A stretch of DNA of 64,000 nucleotides from Apophysomyces variabilis. Lineage: Eukaryota > Mucoromycota > Mucoromycetes > Mucorales > Mucoraceae. Under the pieces are notes generated by a model that did not search any database, was not told the origin of the DNA, and saw only the letters and a list, made by a program, of their open reading frames with translations. The position numbers and the translations under genes were made by a program. The stretch covers positions 265,249 through 329,248 of the forward strand of contig MZZL01000387.1 of NCBI GenBank assembly GCA_002749535.1. Direction: 5' to 3'. Within the stretch, counting starts at the first letter, position 1; each line of letters opens with the position of its first letter. Below, one piece after another: positions 1 through 11,758 of the stretch.

Positions 1-75
1 TTGAAATGTTCCCTAAGCCATGTTTTTACGTTAGTATGACCCAAAAACGGGTATTGATTCATGTATCCGTCCTGA

Positions 76-1425
76 TCTTCCATTCTCACCCACTTGTCTG
101 GACTCTGGGTAACTCAGAAGAATATAGCCACTTTGGATGTCCGAACTCACACGAGGATTAGCTTCGGTTATGTTGCTCTGGCGGGTGCAAGAGGAGCGGC
201 CATGGTCAGCCAATTGACAGGTGACTGGTATGTTATACGTGGGAGAAAATGAAAAGAAGAAAAAAAAAGGCCCCAAAAAGCCGTGGAGCTTCCTTAATTT
301 AATGCAAGCTTCTCTTTTCCAGGTCAACCGAATTCAATAGCGGAGTGGGAATGAACAACGGCACAAGTCTGGCTCAACATAACAACGAAGTTCGAATGGC
401 CATATGTAATAATGATCACACCGTCAAGATTTATTCCGTACCCAGCATGGAACGAATTGCAGTTCTCAACTTCACATCTCCCATTAACCATGGTAAGACA
501 AACGTCATTTAATACAACTGAGCATGGGAACTCATCATCCGGGTGCGGGGGGTGCGGTTTTGATACGGTAGCTTCTACAAGTCCAGATGGCCGCAAGATG
601 GTATGTGTCAGTGACACTGGCAATGTTTATCTGTACGATATCCGGGCATCGGATTATCAGCTCATGGCTACTATGAAAGGTAAAAAAATATAAGGGAAAC
701 AAACAAAAACCAAAGAGAAAAGATGAGTTTAAGCTCAAAGTTTATGTTGCTGTTTGGAATTATCAGCCTCGGAGGAAGCAGCACAATGTTGTGGATGGAA
801 CCAATCCTCCGAAATCTTTGCCGTGACCAGTCAAGATGGTTACGTGAATGTATGGGATATCCGACATGCGCAAAACCTTTGTCAACTAGGCTCTGCCGAG
901 GTAAAGCAAAGCAAAAGCGGGCGGGGGAAGAAAGCTGAGTAGAACTGATCGCTCCCATTTTTAGACTCGAAATACGAGAAAAGCAGCACGTAGCATACAG
1001 TTTAGCAAAGGCCCTCTCGACTTATTAGCTTATACTGAGGTATGTCTTATTTTTTCTTTTCTTTTCCCCAAGAGGAGAAGAAGGAGAAGAAGAAGGGGGC
1101 GGGGAAAGAAAGAGAAGCAAGTACCTAAATAGGCAATCTTTTGGGACATAGCACGTCTCTCATGTGAACATTGTTGATACACGAACGTTTGAATCGAGAC
1201 AAGTTGTACGACTTTCACCTGCCGAAATGGATTACCATATTGCTGGTTTCTCGTTCTCTCCAGATAATCGATCCTTATTTGTGGGTAAGTGCATCTATTG
1301 AAATCTTTTTTTTCTTTTATGTTCACTCACAATGGAGCATAGGATTGGAACATTCAACGGTAGAGCTTGCCGTGGATGTGAACAGTCGCCGTCAATTCGC
1401 AGGGGGACGCTTGTCTTACCTCTAA
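76..1425 (+). CDS. WD40-repeat protein with C-terminal DUF2415-type motif (5' partial)
   Basis: Seven exons can be read: about 76-227, 323-492, 572-679, 767-900, 965-1039, 1152-1284 and 1343-1425, all joining in frame at GT..AG sites. The start is not resolved and may lie left of the window. WD-type blades are visible (NNDHTVKIYSVPSMERIAVL, DTGNVYLYDIRASD, SQDGYVNVWDIRHAQN). The C-terminal part, VDTRTFESRQVV followed by HIAGFSFSPDNRSLFVGLE, matches the short fungal DUF2415 motif that closes WD40 proteins of unknown function. A beta-propeller scaffold is the safe inference; no partner or process can be named from sequence. The last exon ends in SYL and a stop, and no gene follows for 3 kb. Confidence 0.72.
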
Positions 1426-4400
1426 ATGCACATTATACCATTACTACATAACAGCATCTTTCCAGTTTCTTTTTCACTTTCTATATATTGTTTCCACCTT
1501 GCATTACATATATTTCTCATTTTTTTTGCATTCTTGATTAAAACAGAGATAATTAGCCATCTTAGTATTTGTTACTGTTTCTTATATTGTCTCGCAATCT
1601 TTAAGAAGATTGCCTTTCTTATCTACGGAAGATGCTCAAGTTTAGATCATGAAAAACCTAACGTTATCGGTTATCGGACTAATGCCAAATATGACTCATT
1701 CTAGATAAAACGAACGTATTGATTGCGCAATGCAAGAAATAAACCTCGGAAAATTCATAACTTTATCAAAGCAAGGTTTTGCATGAGAAGGAAAAATTGA
1801 TAACCTAAAGTCCATTTATTTGTTAGACGCCCTTGTATACCATCTCGATCGCTAGACCCTCCCATGTCTATTGACTTTGCCAATACAGCATGGTGGATGT
1901 TATTGGGCCCCAAACATGCTCATCGGATCACCACACTGAATCCATAGATAGATATTTTTCAGCGCTTTAAAGGGTCTTTGCGTATTAATCCCAAGTATTC
2001 GGAGAGTTTGATATCTATTTGACAGTAGCTTGAACGAAGTTTTACGTTACTCTCTCTTAGTTGTAGAGTTCCATCTCCTGCCATCTCTTGTTTTCTTTTT
2101 TGGGCCGATAGCAAGCTATGGTACATTCAACTTATCTGATATAGTAAAAGAAATCCGATTGTGTCTTGCCAAACTTCGATCAACTATGTCTCGATTAATC
2201 TCATTGGTGTCATGATGTTTAATTTTTCTCACGGTACTTTGATCGCCTTCCGCTGTATATGGACTAAGGCTGAATAAGAAGTCAATTCACATCAAAGGGC
2301 AAGAGAGAAACGATCGATGATTTCTATGTATCGGGCTTTCTCACATAGCCAAGTCCAAAACGAGCTACTTATTTTTGATTCCTGAGTAGTTGCTGGTATC
2401 AAATAGTATTCCTTGCTTATAGTCATGCATTGATTTTGGCCATTTTATGCTTTCTGTATCGATAGGGACCCCACAACGTGGGTTTGTATGTGCCTCTTAA
2501 TAACAATGATGTTTACGCGAATAAACAGGCATGATATAGTCCTTACCACTATCAGACACCCGCTGTATTGTTTTATGCTTTGGTTATTCCACAATCTGTT
2601 CGCATTTTCACGGTGACTGGTATGGATGAGTGATTGCCATAAGAGGAACGACCTTTTCTTCATCCCACTACGATAATGGTGATGATCTCGATACTAGCCG
2701 CAACTGGGTCAGGCTCCCTTTCAATAGTTACAAGTTCATACTCAAATGAAATAAAAGAAAGATGCATTGTCCGTAGTGTTGTTGTTTTCTTATAATAGCA
2801 TATGGGAGCAGTTCGTCGGGGTGAACAGTGACAGGGGAACTGAAACATGGCGACGGTGATCACAGCCCCTGAGATGAGTAACAGCACCCATTCTGAACCA
2901 TAAACGACATTACACGTTAATTATTCTCTGCTACTGGATTGATGGAGAGAGAAGTCAACTATTAGTATAATGTGGGAGAAGCGTGCGATCCAACTTATCA
3001 TCAACAAAAAAAATAGCGATAGCTAACAATCTCTCTATAAGTATACGTTTAAAATTTGTTGGTTTTATTTAACGTCTCTATTTGAGCACAGCGTCTGTGC
3101 CAGACATATTTGCTCGAGACAGCTCAATTGCAGGGTGAATGTACAGACAAGAGAAAAGCATGCTAACTACGACGACAGACCACAATGATAGAACAAATTT
3201 AGCCAGAGGTGGATTTGATTTGAGACACAGGTAGGGAAGCGACCACGGGAATAGCTGATTTTGCATAACACGGTAGAGAGCGAAGTTGAGACTGCGGTAA
3301 AAACTCTTGCGGCGGAACGAATCGGACCAGTGGTTCTTGCATTGGGAATCGTGGCGTTTAACTACACCGGCAGGGGCCGAAGCCCTCTATAAGTATACTG
3401 TATTTTCAAGCAATTTTGCGCGCAAAAACATTTTGCCGGTATTACAAGCAGTTTAGTGGAAGCTGGTTCGACCGTAGTACTCTTTAGTTGATATATAGAA
3501 GTCTTTATTTAGGAGAAAAGAGTACGTCCAGAATGAAGTAGAGGAATAGATTCGTTAAGAGTTATTGTCTGACGCTTTCGAATAAGGCCCAAAGGGTCGA
3601 GTTGCTCTCAGTAGCAATTTGGCAGGTGGGTGCAATCTTGATGTGTGGGTCAAGAAAGTTGAGCTGCAATAAGTGGGTAGAATAATATCAAGAAGATCAT
3701 TAAATAGGGATTCGTGTAAAAATTTCAGCAGTAGTGAGAAGGATCAAGTGTTTGCCAAAGTGCAGCGAGTAGTTGAATATATTGTCTGATTGACCTTCAC
3801 CCGTTTTATATATGACGAAATTGTTCAATGATGGGATCCTTATATGGAGAACTATTGCTTTGTTCATCTAGGCATGTACCTTCAGTGAACACTGTCAATT
3901 TATTTCTGTTTCTTACATATTCTATTACTAACAGAAGTAACCATTCCTATGCTAACTTTGTCATTCGCTCTGTATTTTTTCAACGTAAGATCAAGGTCCA
4001 TAAGCTATGTTATACGAGGCAGGTACTTAGGCTTCAAACATTCATTCTGCTCTTCTTTTGCCTATCTGAAATTGTTACACACAAGAGATACTGGCTTATT
4101 TACGTTCTTATATCTCCAGATAGTTTTTCGCGTTTTAGACTATTTATCTTAATTGGTGCATCTTTATTTCACAACAGCATATCATATCAGTCACTTACGT
4201 ACACCTCTTGAGTATCTTACATTAAAATGAGGACTCCATTTTTAGCAATATCTTATGTTAACGTAAACATATGCTAGAAGTCGCCACAAATTCATTTCCT
4301 GCAGCCGCACGCGGCTGTAACGGAAGGAGCAAAGCGAGTGCAGAAAGACTATTGGTATTTACTGTGTTTTTCCTATTTGTCTGCGTGTTTCTACTTCTGC

Positions 4401-4510
4401 ATGATTAATTTAAATATTTGCGGTCAGACTACCCTTCTTTGCGTACAGTCGTGTCCATGTTCACTATTTACTGAGATAGTTTATTTCAAACCACAGCAAG
4501 ACGAGTTTAT
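1426..4510. other. Gene-free spacer, about 3.1 kb
   Basis: AT-rich DNA with only short scattered reading frames, none with recognisable domains or splice-linked extensions. The 14-mer CTCTATAAGTATAC occurs twice (about 3031 and 3383), and a small hairpin-capable stretch CAGCCGCACGCGGCTG lies near 4302. I see no tRNA, rRNA or convincing gene. Confidence 0.5.
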
Positions 4511-4888
4511 TTAAAGAAGTGGTTCTCTATTTTTGCATCTAACGAAAAAGCTCTCAGCGTGTCTGACCCACCCTTGATAGTCTGAGCGCTTTACTTTTCG
4601 CGCTGCTTGAACAATACGCTCTTGAAGGCTATCGTCAACTCGTAAGGGGTTCCTTCTTACCCCAGCCTTCACTTTGGGCCCAAAACTCTTCTATTGCGTT
4701 GAGAAGGGAGAGTAGAGAGGATAGAGACATTTGTATCCTCTTTCTTCGACCAATTGCTTAACCTTGACTGATGTATTGATGGGCGCATTATCTATGACAA
4801 GGTAATAACCGTTCATTCCGTGGCAATCCAATCTTTTGTGATTGCCTGATAGACAAAGTTTAAGATATAATAGAAGAAAGGAGAACAT
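4511..4888 (-). pseudogene. Relic of an IS630/Tc1-like DDE transposase (C-terminal part)
   Basis: The minus strand encodes the last catalytic region of a Tc1/mariner-type transposase: YYLVIDNAPIN carries the second Asp, then KQLVEERGYKCLYPLYSPF. The frame breaks just before the expected NxIEEFW box and resumes in another frame as NAIEEFWAQ, then as KVKAGVRRNPLRVDDSLQER and the tail GWVRHAESFFVRCKN. At least two frameshifts separate these pieces and the N-terminal half is absent. The tail resembles the intact transposase at 55370-56839 (KVKAGVRRSQL, GWIRHSLSFFERC), so both derive from one family. No terminal repeats were found, and it is not expected to be functional. Confidence 0.75.
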
Positions 4889-5509
4889 AGCTACATTCAG
4901 GGAAAATAAAAGTGGAATATAAGGTAATACAATTGAGCAGAACCGAAATTCGGTACCATTGCCCTGACAGGTTCTGATATCATCACTGACAGAAACGGAT
5001 ATAACATCATCAATGACGTATGGAAAGGAGCGAAGAGGGTTTATTTCATCTATAGATGTTCCATTCTGTTCAAGACCTTCTGTCAGACTGAGTCCATTTT
5101 TACTTCTTGGGAGAATCGTTGTCTTATCTCTGAACTGCTGTCATCCATAAGACATCCATGATTTTTGGTTTCAGTAATCCCGTACTATTTAAACACATCT
5201 TTTCAATTCTTTGGCTCTGTTATCCAAAACATCCCCGGTATTACTTCGCATTGATTATATGTACAGAATGACTGATGTCCCGGTTCTGTAACCTTTAGCC
5301 TGCATGACCTCTGTCCCGAACCACCTTGGTTGTGTGAGTAAGCTCCCTGCACTCCACTAGGTAAGTGAAAAATAAATGTTGTCTTTTTATGCACAGTGTT
5401 ATTCATTATCTTCTGCTTCCAAGTCCTCGCCAGGTGTTGCATCGCTTCAAGTCCTCTGCGGTGCGTTACCTTCGACCGGCCACTCATGGAAGCCGTGTCT
5501 CTCTCTCGC
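4889..5509. other. Gene-free spacer
   Basis: Short minus-strand frame at 5203-5487 has no recognisable domain and no splice partners. It may be further transposon debris next to the transposase relic, but nothing in the sequence proves this. Confidence 0.35.
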
Positions 5510-5784
5510 CGCCCCCACCGATACAGGTGCGGGGCCGGCCCCTACCTTTGGGTAGGATTACCCTTCGGGGGTAAGTAAAAAAAGATGTCAAGCTATCCTT
5601 CCATTTACTAACCATGAACATTCTTTTACGCTGCTCGATTGAATTTTGTGTCCACGGAAGGACCAAGTTCACGTAAGTAAAATATATTTCCGGCATAATC
5701 CATTTATTAATGAAGCTTATTCATATCCTTTTTAGCGCAAACTTGATCCTTGCATGGACGCAAATTGATTTAGAGTAGCGTAAA
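5510..5784 (-). repeat. Dispersed repeat, copy 1 (inverted relative to the copy at 28.8/33.1 kb)
   Basis: On the minus strand this reads from TTTACGCTACTCTAAAT through CATGCAAGGATCAAGTTTGC, CATGGTTAGTAAATGGAAGG and CCCCCGAAGGGTAATCC. The same order of blocks, in plus orientation, is found at 28779-28812 continuing at 33090-33320 after removal of the DIRS element. It is non-coding in both copies and shows a GC-rich hairpin-prone end (GGGGCCGGCCCC at about 5531-5542). It could be a MITE, a solo LTR or part of a larger element; ends are not defined. Confidence 0.6.
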
Positions 5785-5837
5785 AATTTGATCAAAGTTT
5801 ATTGTTCGATTTTATAACCGTGAGTGCTGCGTTCTTA

Positions 5838-7262
5838 ACATGTCCACTCTGGTTCAGTCTCAGAGAAAAAGAAATAAAAAAAACCCTTGCGGGCAAAGGG
5901 AAAAAAGGAAAAGGCAAAAAGGTCAGGTTAAGAGGGGAAGAGAACAAAGGAGAGTAAGAAGCAGAAAGAAAAGAAGTCTGGGAAGAGGTCAGAAATCAGG
6001 GACAAGGGGAGGGGAGAAAACGAGAACACGTCTATGGGAGGGTGGAAGGGGACGATATCCAGAGGAGGAAGTCGTTGGCCGGAATGCGCTTCGCGAAGGA
6101 ATTAGTAAGCAATGTGCCTGGTGCATGGCAGAGTTGATCGAGGTGGAGAAGAAGGCGGGAGAGGGTAGGCCAAATGGTCTGCCAGTAGGCGATGATACGC
6201 GGCTGTCGGGGCCGGGAAGTGGGCAGTCGGTTTAGAACGAAAGAGATCGGATCTAACACCACCACCGGGACTTGCTGGAGACGGTGGGTTTCGAGACAGA
6301 CTAGAGCGTGTTGGCGGCTGAGATTGGCCGCGTCTTGACAGTTCCGGCATTGCCATGGTTTACCACTGGGCATCCAGCCTAGGCGCCATCGGATGCATCG
6401 GCTGTGCTCCTCTCTCGACAACGGTAGCCACAAGACGAGGTCCACTTCAGGTTGTCCACGGCAGGCGCGTAGCAAGACCGTGTTATCGCCCTGCAAACGG
6501 GTGGCGAATTGTTCAAACAGGAATTGGCGGATTTGTCTCTGGAAAAGTTTGTGAGTGAGGTTTCCAATAGGGCGTGGCAGCTGTGTCCAGAGTTGTGTGC
6601 CCGACAGTTGGCGGAAGCGACTCGTCTGTACGGCACGCAATCGTGGGAGCAGGGCTGTGAGCAAGGCATCAGGGGGGAGGTCACTGGCGCGAAAGAGGAA
6701 CTTTGCCTGCAGAATAGAAACTCTGCTGGCCATCGTAGGCAGGTTGGCGAGGTGGTGCATCACAGTGGTAGAGCTTCGTACGTTGCGGCATCCATAGATT
6801 TTCCGGAGACATATTGCTTGCGTTTTCGTTAACAGCTTTGTTTGTTTCGCGGTCAGGCGTTGGATGGCTAGGCCATATTCCATCTGTGGACGGATAAACT
6901 GCTGGTACATTCGAGTAGCAAGAAGGCGAGGAAAGCCAGAGGGACTGATGCTTAGCGAGCTGAGAGTATAGAGGGTACGGAGGGCTTTTTTCGTATTTCG
7001 CTCCAGCAAGAGCTGGGCATCCATTCCACCAGCAGCAGTGAATGGTATACCTAAATAGGCAAATGACGATGCTTCTGGAATCGCGGTGTCATATAGTGAC
7101 AGAGAGCAGTTGGCACGGACGGGAAGAGGAGTCGGGCGCACGAGGACACATTTTAGAGGGTTCCAGCGGTACCCAAGTTTATAGCGTAAAAAATTGTTCA
7201 ATAAACAGTATATGTCTCTAGCCAACGTAATACAAAGAATACTGACTGTCTCTTCAATGGGT
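5838..7262 (-). mobile_element. 5'-truncated LINE (non-LTR retrotransposon) with its 3' end
   Basis: The minus strand holds the C-terminal part of a LINE reverse-transcriptase protein followed by about 190 bp of 3' UTR. The coding frame is open from about 7262 with no upstream palm domain (no YADD box), so the copy is 5'-truncated as is usual for target-primed integration. The 3' end contains a hairpin-like CCCTTTGCCCGCAAGGG followed by a T run on the minus strand. The same 3' tail recurs alone at 54281-54360, which helps fix the element's end near 5838. Confidence 0.75.
6032..7225 (-). CDS. LINE reverse transcriptase, C-terminal fragment
   Basis: About 397 codons of a LINE ORF2. The start of the fragment corresponds to the end of the RT palm/thumb: RYKLGYRWNPLKC, then SSFAYLGIPFTAAGGMD and the thumb segment ATRMYQQFIRPQMEYGLAIQ. 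Near the C-terminus CRNCQDAANLSRQHALVC is the Cys/His knuckle typical of fungal and plant LINEs. The reading frame is uninterrupted to its stop at 6032, so the copy is young or simply short. It lacks the endonuclease and the YADD catalytic box and cannot move by itself. No ATG is expected at the 5' end because the frame enters from a truncation. Confidence 0.75.
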   Translation of the reverse strand: MARDIYCLLNNFLRYKLGYRWNPLKCVLVRPTPLPVRANCSLSLYDTAIPEASSFAYLGIPFTAAGGMDAQLLLERNTKKALRTLYTLSSLSISPSGFPRLLATRMYQQFIRPQMEYGLAIQRLTAKQTKLLTKTQAICLRKIYGCRNVRSSTTVMHHLANLPTMASRVSILQAKFLFRASDLPPDALLTALLPRLRAVQTSRFRQLSGTQLWTQLPRPIGNLTHKLFQRQIRQFLFEQFATRLQGDNTVLLRACRGQPEVDLVLWLPLSREEHSRCIRWRLGWMPSGKPWQCRNCQDAANLSRQHALVCLETHRLQQVPVVVLDPISFVLNRLPTSRPRQPRIIAYWQTIWPTLSRLLLHLDQLCHAPGTLLTNSFAKRIPANDFLLWISSPSTLP

Positions 7263-8226
7263 TCAAGGCTTACTCATGTTACATGAAAAGGAACATATAT
7301 AGGGAGAAGACCACCTGTTTCTACCGCACGAATCTTTATTTATTTGTGACAATGGAAAGGTGGCAGCAAACAACATGACTATGTGACCTTATGTTACGGT
7401 ACAGTGTAGATGCTAACTCGTGCAATATTATGTTGACTGCGAGTTTTTAAGCTTGCTTTATCCTGTGGATACAATAAATAGATTACGCTTGCTCTAATAA
7501 TGACACTCCATTCTTTCTTTTAAAATCCTTCTTTTTTATTCCTTTGCTGCGATGAAGTCCATACTCTCTCAGATAAGCACACCAGCAAGGGGTTTTTGTT
7601 CATGTTCAGCGTTTTCTGTACATCTAGGTATGCCATCATTGTCTTATGACATTTGTGCTTTGCTTGTCTGAGGGTCCACGTTATATTATTTAGGAATCGA
7701 TGAACTGCTTTGGTTTATATGAGAATTTGTTTCCTGATGTATCTTGCTTATTTTACTGATTTTTTTTCAGTAGCCTTAATACGCAACCGAGAAGTAAAGA
7801 AGAACAAGCGCATAAATAACTTTTTCCAAAAGGTATTGTATTGCTATGGCTTGACCTATTTTTGCCTGATCTGCTTCAAACGTAGTTTGCTCTAACACGG
7901 GAAAGATCCGTAAGCAACTGTTTGGACCGATAACAAGTCAATACGGCGCCTAGTGTTTGCTTATTTCATGGAACATGAACGGGTTGCTTTGTGAAAGGCT
8001 GCCATTTCTCGATGATATTCCGAGAAAAAGATGTTCTCCCTCCTTTAACGTGATGCCCATAGGATCAACCATCCAATCATTTGCCAAATGCGTCACTTTC
8101 ACTGCATCCCGCCTATTGGGCTCCGCTTCCCTCCGTTTTTTGGGACTGGCGTCCTTTTCTTTGACCTTTACCCTTTTTTCCTTTTGGTCTTGCGATTCCC
8201 CCAGGAATTTACGTCTACGCCTTCTG
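7263..8226. other. Gene-free spacer upstream of the Osh gene
   Basis: No supported gene. The last 250 bases contain CT-rich stretches (CTTTGACCTTTACCC near 8160) typical of a fungal 5' leader for the lipid-transfer gene that starts at 8227. Confidence 0.4.
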
Positions 8227-9863
8227 ATGTTCGGTCGACCTGCCAATGAAGAGACAAATAATACTGAGGAACTTGAGGAAGGGTCCCGCAGTATCCTGTT
8301 AGGTATTGCCGCCCAGTTAACCAAAGGCATGGACTTGGTAAATCAGCATAAGTTCCTTTTTCTTCGACCCCATTTTTGCTGATCTTATTTTCATAGCAAC
8401 GAGTGACCTTGCCAACATTCGTTCTGGAACCACGAAGTATGTTGGAACGTATTACAGACTTTATGTCTCATCCTGATCTCGTTCTAAAGTGAGTTTTCGG
8501 AAAGTTTCTTCTTCATTTTCTGATTTGTCTTTAAAGTGTGGGAAAAATCGATGATCCACTCGAGCGATTTATTGCTGTAGTACGCTATTACCTATCTGGA
8601 TGGCACATCAAGCCAAAGGTTAGTAGACTTTTGAAAAAAGCGCAAGAGTGAAGAGGGAAAAGAGAAGAATGGAAAGAGATGTTGATCTGTTAGTTTTAGG
8701 GCGTCAAAAAGCCTTACAATCCAGTGCTGGGTGAATTCTTCCGTTGCCGGTACCAATATCCGGATGGAACCGAAGCATTTTACATTTCCGAACAAGTATC
8801 CCATCATCCACCGATTTCATCTTACTTCTATACCTGCCCCGAGCATCATCTCGTTATTGCTGGCGACATTCGACCCAAATCACGATTTCTAGGCAACAGT
8901 GCAGCTACATTGATGCAGGGCGCTTCTCATATCATATTAACCGATAGACATAACGAACGTTACGATATCGTCATGCCTAACGTCTATGCACGAGGCATTC
9001 TGTAAATGTCCAGCTGAAAAAAAAAAGAGAGAGATCGGCTAATTAATAGATAATCGGTAGGTTCGGAACGATGACTTTGGAACTGGGAGACAATTCATCT
9101 GTTCGGTGTATCTCGAGCGATTTGACATGCGAACTGGAATTTAAAACGAAGGCAACTAATTTAGAAAGTTCGAGACCGCAGATGATAAACGGTAAATTTT
9201 TCCATAGGGCTTTTTCTCTGGTCAATGGAATTCGGTGGTGGGCAAGATCAAAAAGGAATCAACCCAAGAGCTTCTTTGTGAGATTACTGGACAGTGGTCC
9301 AATGAGCTTCATATCAAAGATTGCAAGGTGAATCAACCCCTTTTTGGTGCGCAAGAATGCAGCAACTAAACATATTTGGGAAGCAGACATCCAAAAAAGA
9401 TTTGTTGTTTGACGTGAAAACGTCGTCTATTTTCCCAAAGACAGTCGTACCGGAGGATGACCAGGAAGAGTACGAATCAAGACGGTAAGTAGGGTTTGAT
9501 TCTTTATCTCTGTCTCTCCTGCTAATTGTCGGCAGACTTTGGAGTAAAGTTACCACAGCGATCAAGAACCGAGACCAAGATGCCGCGACTCAGGAGAAAT
9601 CCACCATTGAGGACACACAACGTCACAATGCACGAGTCCGAGAAGAGGAAGGCATAGATTGGCATCCTCGATATTTTGACGAAGATAACGACGAGTATCG
9701 TTTCAAGGGTCTAGCCCAGTAAGTGATCACGGTATCCTAAAGAATTTCGTGCGCTAAATAATTTTTTGCCTGTAGCGTTGATTACAATGACCCGATAAAG
9801 ACGAAAGAGTACATGGAGAAGTTTATCTTTGAAAAACATCCCTTGATAGACAAGAAGAACTGA
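8227..9863 (+). CDS. Oxysterol-binding-protein-related lipid transfer protein, Osh6/Osh7 type
   Basis: A short ORP consisting almost only of the lipid-binding barrel, about 395 residues over nine exons. The signature EQVSHHPP is at about 8790-8815. The context [51 protein letters not shown] and [18 protein letters not shown] follows yeast Osh6/Osh7 far better than Osh4/Kes1. Osh6/7 exchange phosphatidylserine for PI4P at ER-plasma membrane contacts; that role is inferred from the family. There is no PH domain, ankyrin repeat or FFAT motif. The start MFGRPANEE is chosen because upstream sequence in the frame is CT-rich and unlike ORPs. One intron (9152-9207) appears to use a GC donor, needed to give FKTK-GFFSG in frame. 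The C-terminus [10 protein letters not shown] ends at 9863. Confidence 0.85.
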
Positions 9864-11758
9864 AAACTATGCCATGATTTGATCTGGTTTTCACCATTTA
9901 TACCAGGTGGACTGAGCCAATGGTTGAGCGTTGGTCTCCGTAGAAGAATTAGTCTCGGTTATGCCATTTGAAGCTTAGAGACGGTAGCAATAAAATATTT
10001 TTGGGCTGAAGACTTCCCCGTCATGCGGGAATAAGAAAGTGATTTTTTATTACAAGATAAGCGCCTTTGTGTCAGGCAAGGCTAAATCATATCGTTAGCT
10101 TTTAGGGTCACAGTCTAACACGCCGTTCGGACGAAAGGAGATATGCAGGAAGTTAGAGCTTTGCACAACCCCGCAAAAAAAAGAAAGAAAAGGAGGAATG
10201 ACATTGTTTTCTTATCTAACATATGTGCGATGCAATGGAGAAGAACAAGTAAGATATTAATCTTTGGAGGGTGAGTGTTGTCAATGTCTTGTATTAAACA
10301 CTAGCCCTATGTTTTAGGGTAACGATCGTTGTGCTCGGCCACTTTTATGATCCTGCTAGGTTTCCTTTTTCATTTGTCGTGCAGGATGCATCCATGGAGA
10401 GGGCACGTTTTTCTCCTGAGATGGGGCAATCACAACGTGTAATTGGTTCGGCGCCACACGCGCCCTTTAGTTCTTTGCCCGTCGGTCACTGACCTATGAT
10501 CGAGAAGTGGGTCTAAAAAGCGGAGAGAAAATATTGATAATTCAGACGACCTTATCGTGGAACTTGCAGGACAAGAAAGAGCTGACTCTATTCAATGACA
10601 TGCAATAGCGAATATGAGGTACTTGCTCAGGATAAGAAACGCGTAATTCTCTGAACTAGATATCCTCCGTTGCTCTTGTAAAGCAATCTACGGTACGATT
10701 CGCCCAAATCTCGGTAGGATGATTTTGGTACAATGTCCGACAAAGAGGACAACAGAAGAAAGGAAAGATATATGGTTATTGCGGGTTTCAGCAGAAAATG
10801 GACTTGCCATATCAGTATTATTGCTATTTCTTGTGAATCGGCGTGCAAGAAACGTATCAAATATTTACGGAGTACTGCTACTGATATAGTAATAAGCATT
10901 TTGCTAACTAATCAAAAGTCATTTGCTTCTATGACATGTTGTCCTCGCCGTTCCGTATTATAATGGTGATGGTCCTTTGTTGATGCAATCAACATCTCTA
11001 TTCGATTATTTATTCTAGTCTTCAGTTTATCGTATCTTTGGAAGCTTACCTTTCTGAGTTCTATATCATTTTCGCCAATTATTGGTATTTAAAATATTCG
11101 CGCTGATGCATAGAATAACATGTGCGTTCCCTGAATATATGTGCTCTCTCGGTTACATAATGAAGTATGCATTGCTTGACAACGCCCAGTAATTAGAAGC
11201 GTGCGTTCTTTTGCTTCGATTTGAGGACGTGTGTTTCTTTCCGATGCCAGCTGTTCACATAAGGTGTGATGTTGTCTCGAGTGTATATTTGATGGATTAT
11301 ATATTATTGCTTCATAACAGCGTCTCTTGTTGCTGGGTTGTCTTTCTATAAACTTTCCATCGATTACCCTTGTACTGCGTAGCCAGGCCCCTTGAGCATA
11401 AGCGAAGACATTGAATATCCATAGATCAATTTCATGCTGCTCCGATGAATGTTACTTCCACCGAAGGATTCAAGTGCATGCCAAAAAAGATATGCTTCCA
11501 GCGCAATTGAATTAATAATTAACACACAATTTACGTCATCTTTAACTCCTTTTGCTAGACACGAAGTTTACTTAGAGTAGCGGCGAAATTTTCTTCAATA
11601 AACATTATCACTTCCAACCCAATAAGTTAATTAAAGCCCTCCAACTTCATGTTCTATTGAAAGCCCGCGCAAATGTCATGTGTCTCTTTGAATGAATCCA
11701 ATCAACTTGCAACCCCTTCGCCCTTCTTCCCAACTTTCTGTGATTTTCATCTTCGGCC
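9864..11758. other. Gene-free spacer, about 1.9 kb
   Basis: No supported gene; frames near 10.6-10.9 kb lack conserved features. At 11568-11612 the sequence TTAGAGTAGCGGCGAA with TTCAATAAAC nearby resembles the end motif TTTACGCTACTCTAA of the dispersed repeat at 5.5 and 28.8 kb in inverse orientation, and may be a fragment of it. The last 100 bases are CT-rich and lead into the eIF4E gene. Confidence 0.4.

Noticed and set aside
3400..3450. Palindrome TTTTGCGCGCAAAA as an origin or operator
   Set aside because: A short isolated palindrome in AT-rich DNA with no flanking gene or repeat to give it meaning.
5840..6235. Plus-strand Lys/Arg-rich frame
   Set aside because: Antisense of the LINE 3' UTR and end of its coding region.
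7957..8226. N-terminal extension of the Osh protein from an earlier start
   Set aside because: The extension is Leu/Phe/Ser-rich translation of a CT-rich leader and has no counterpart in the family.
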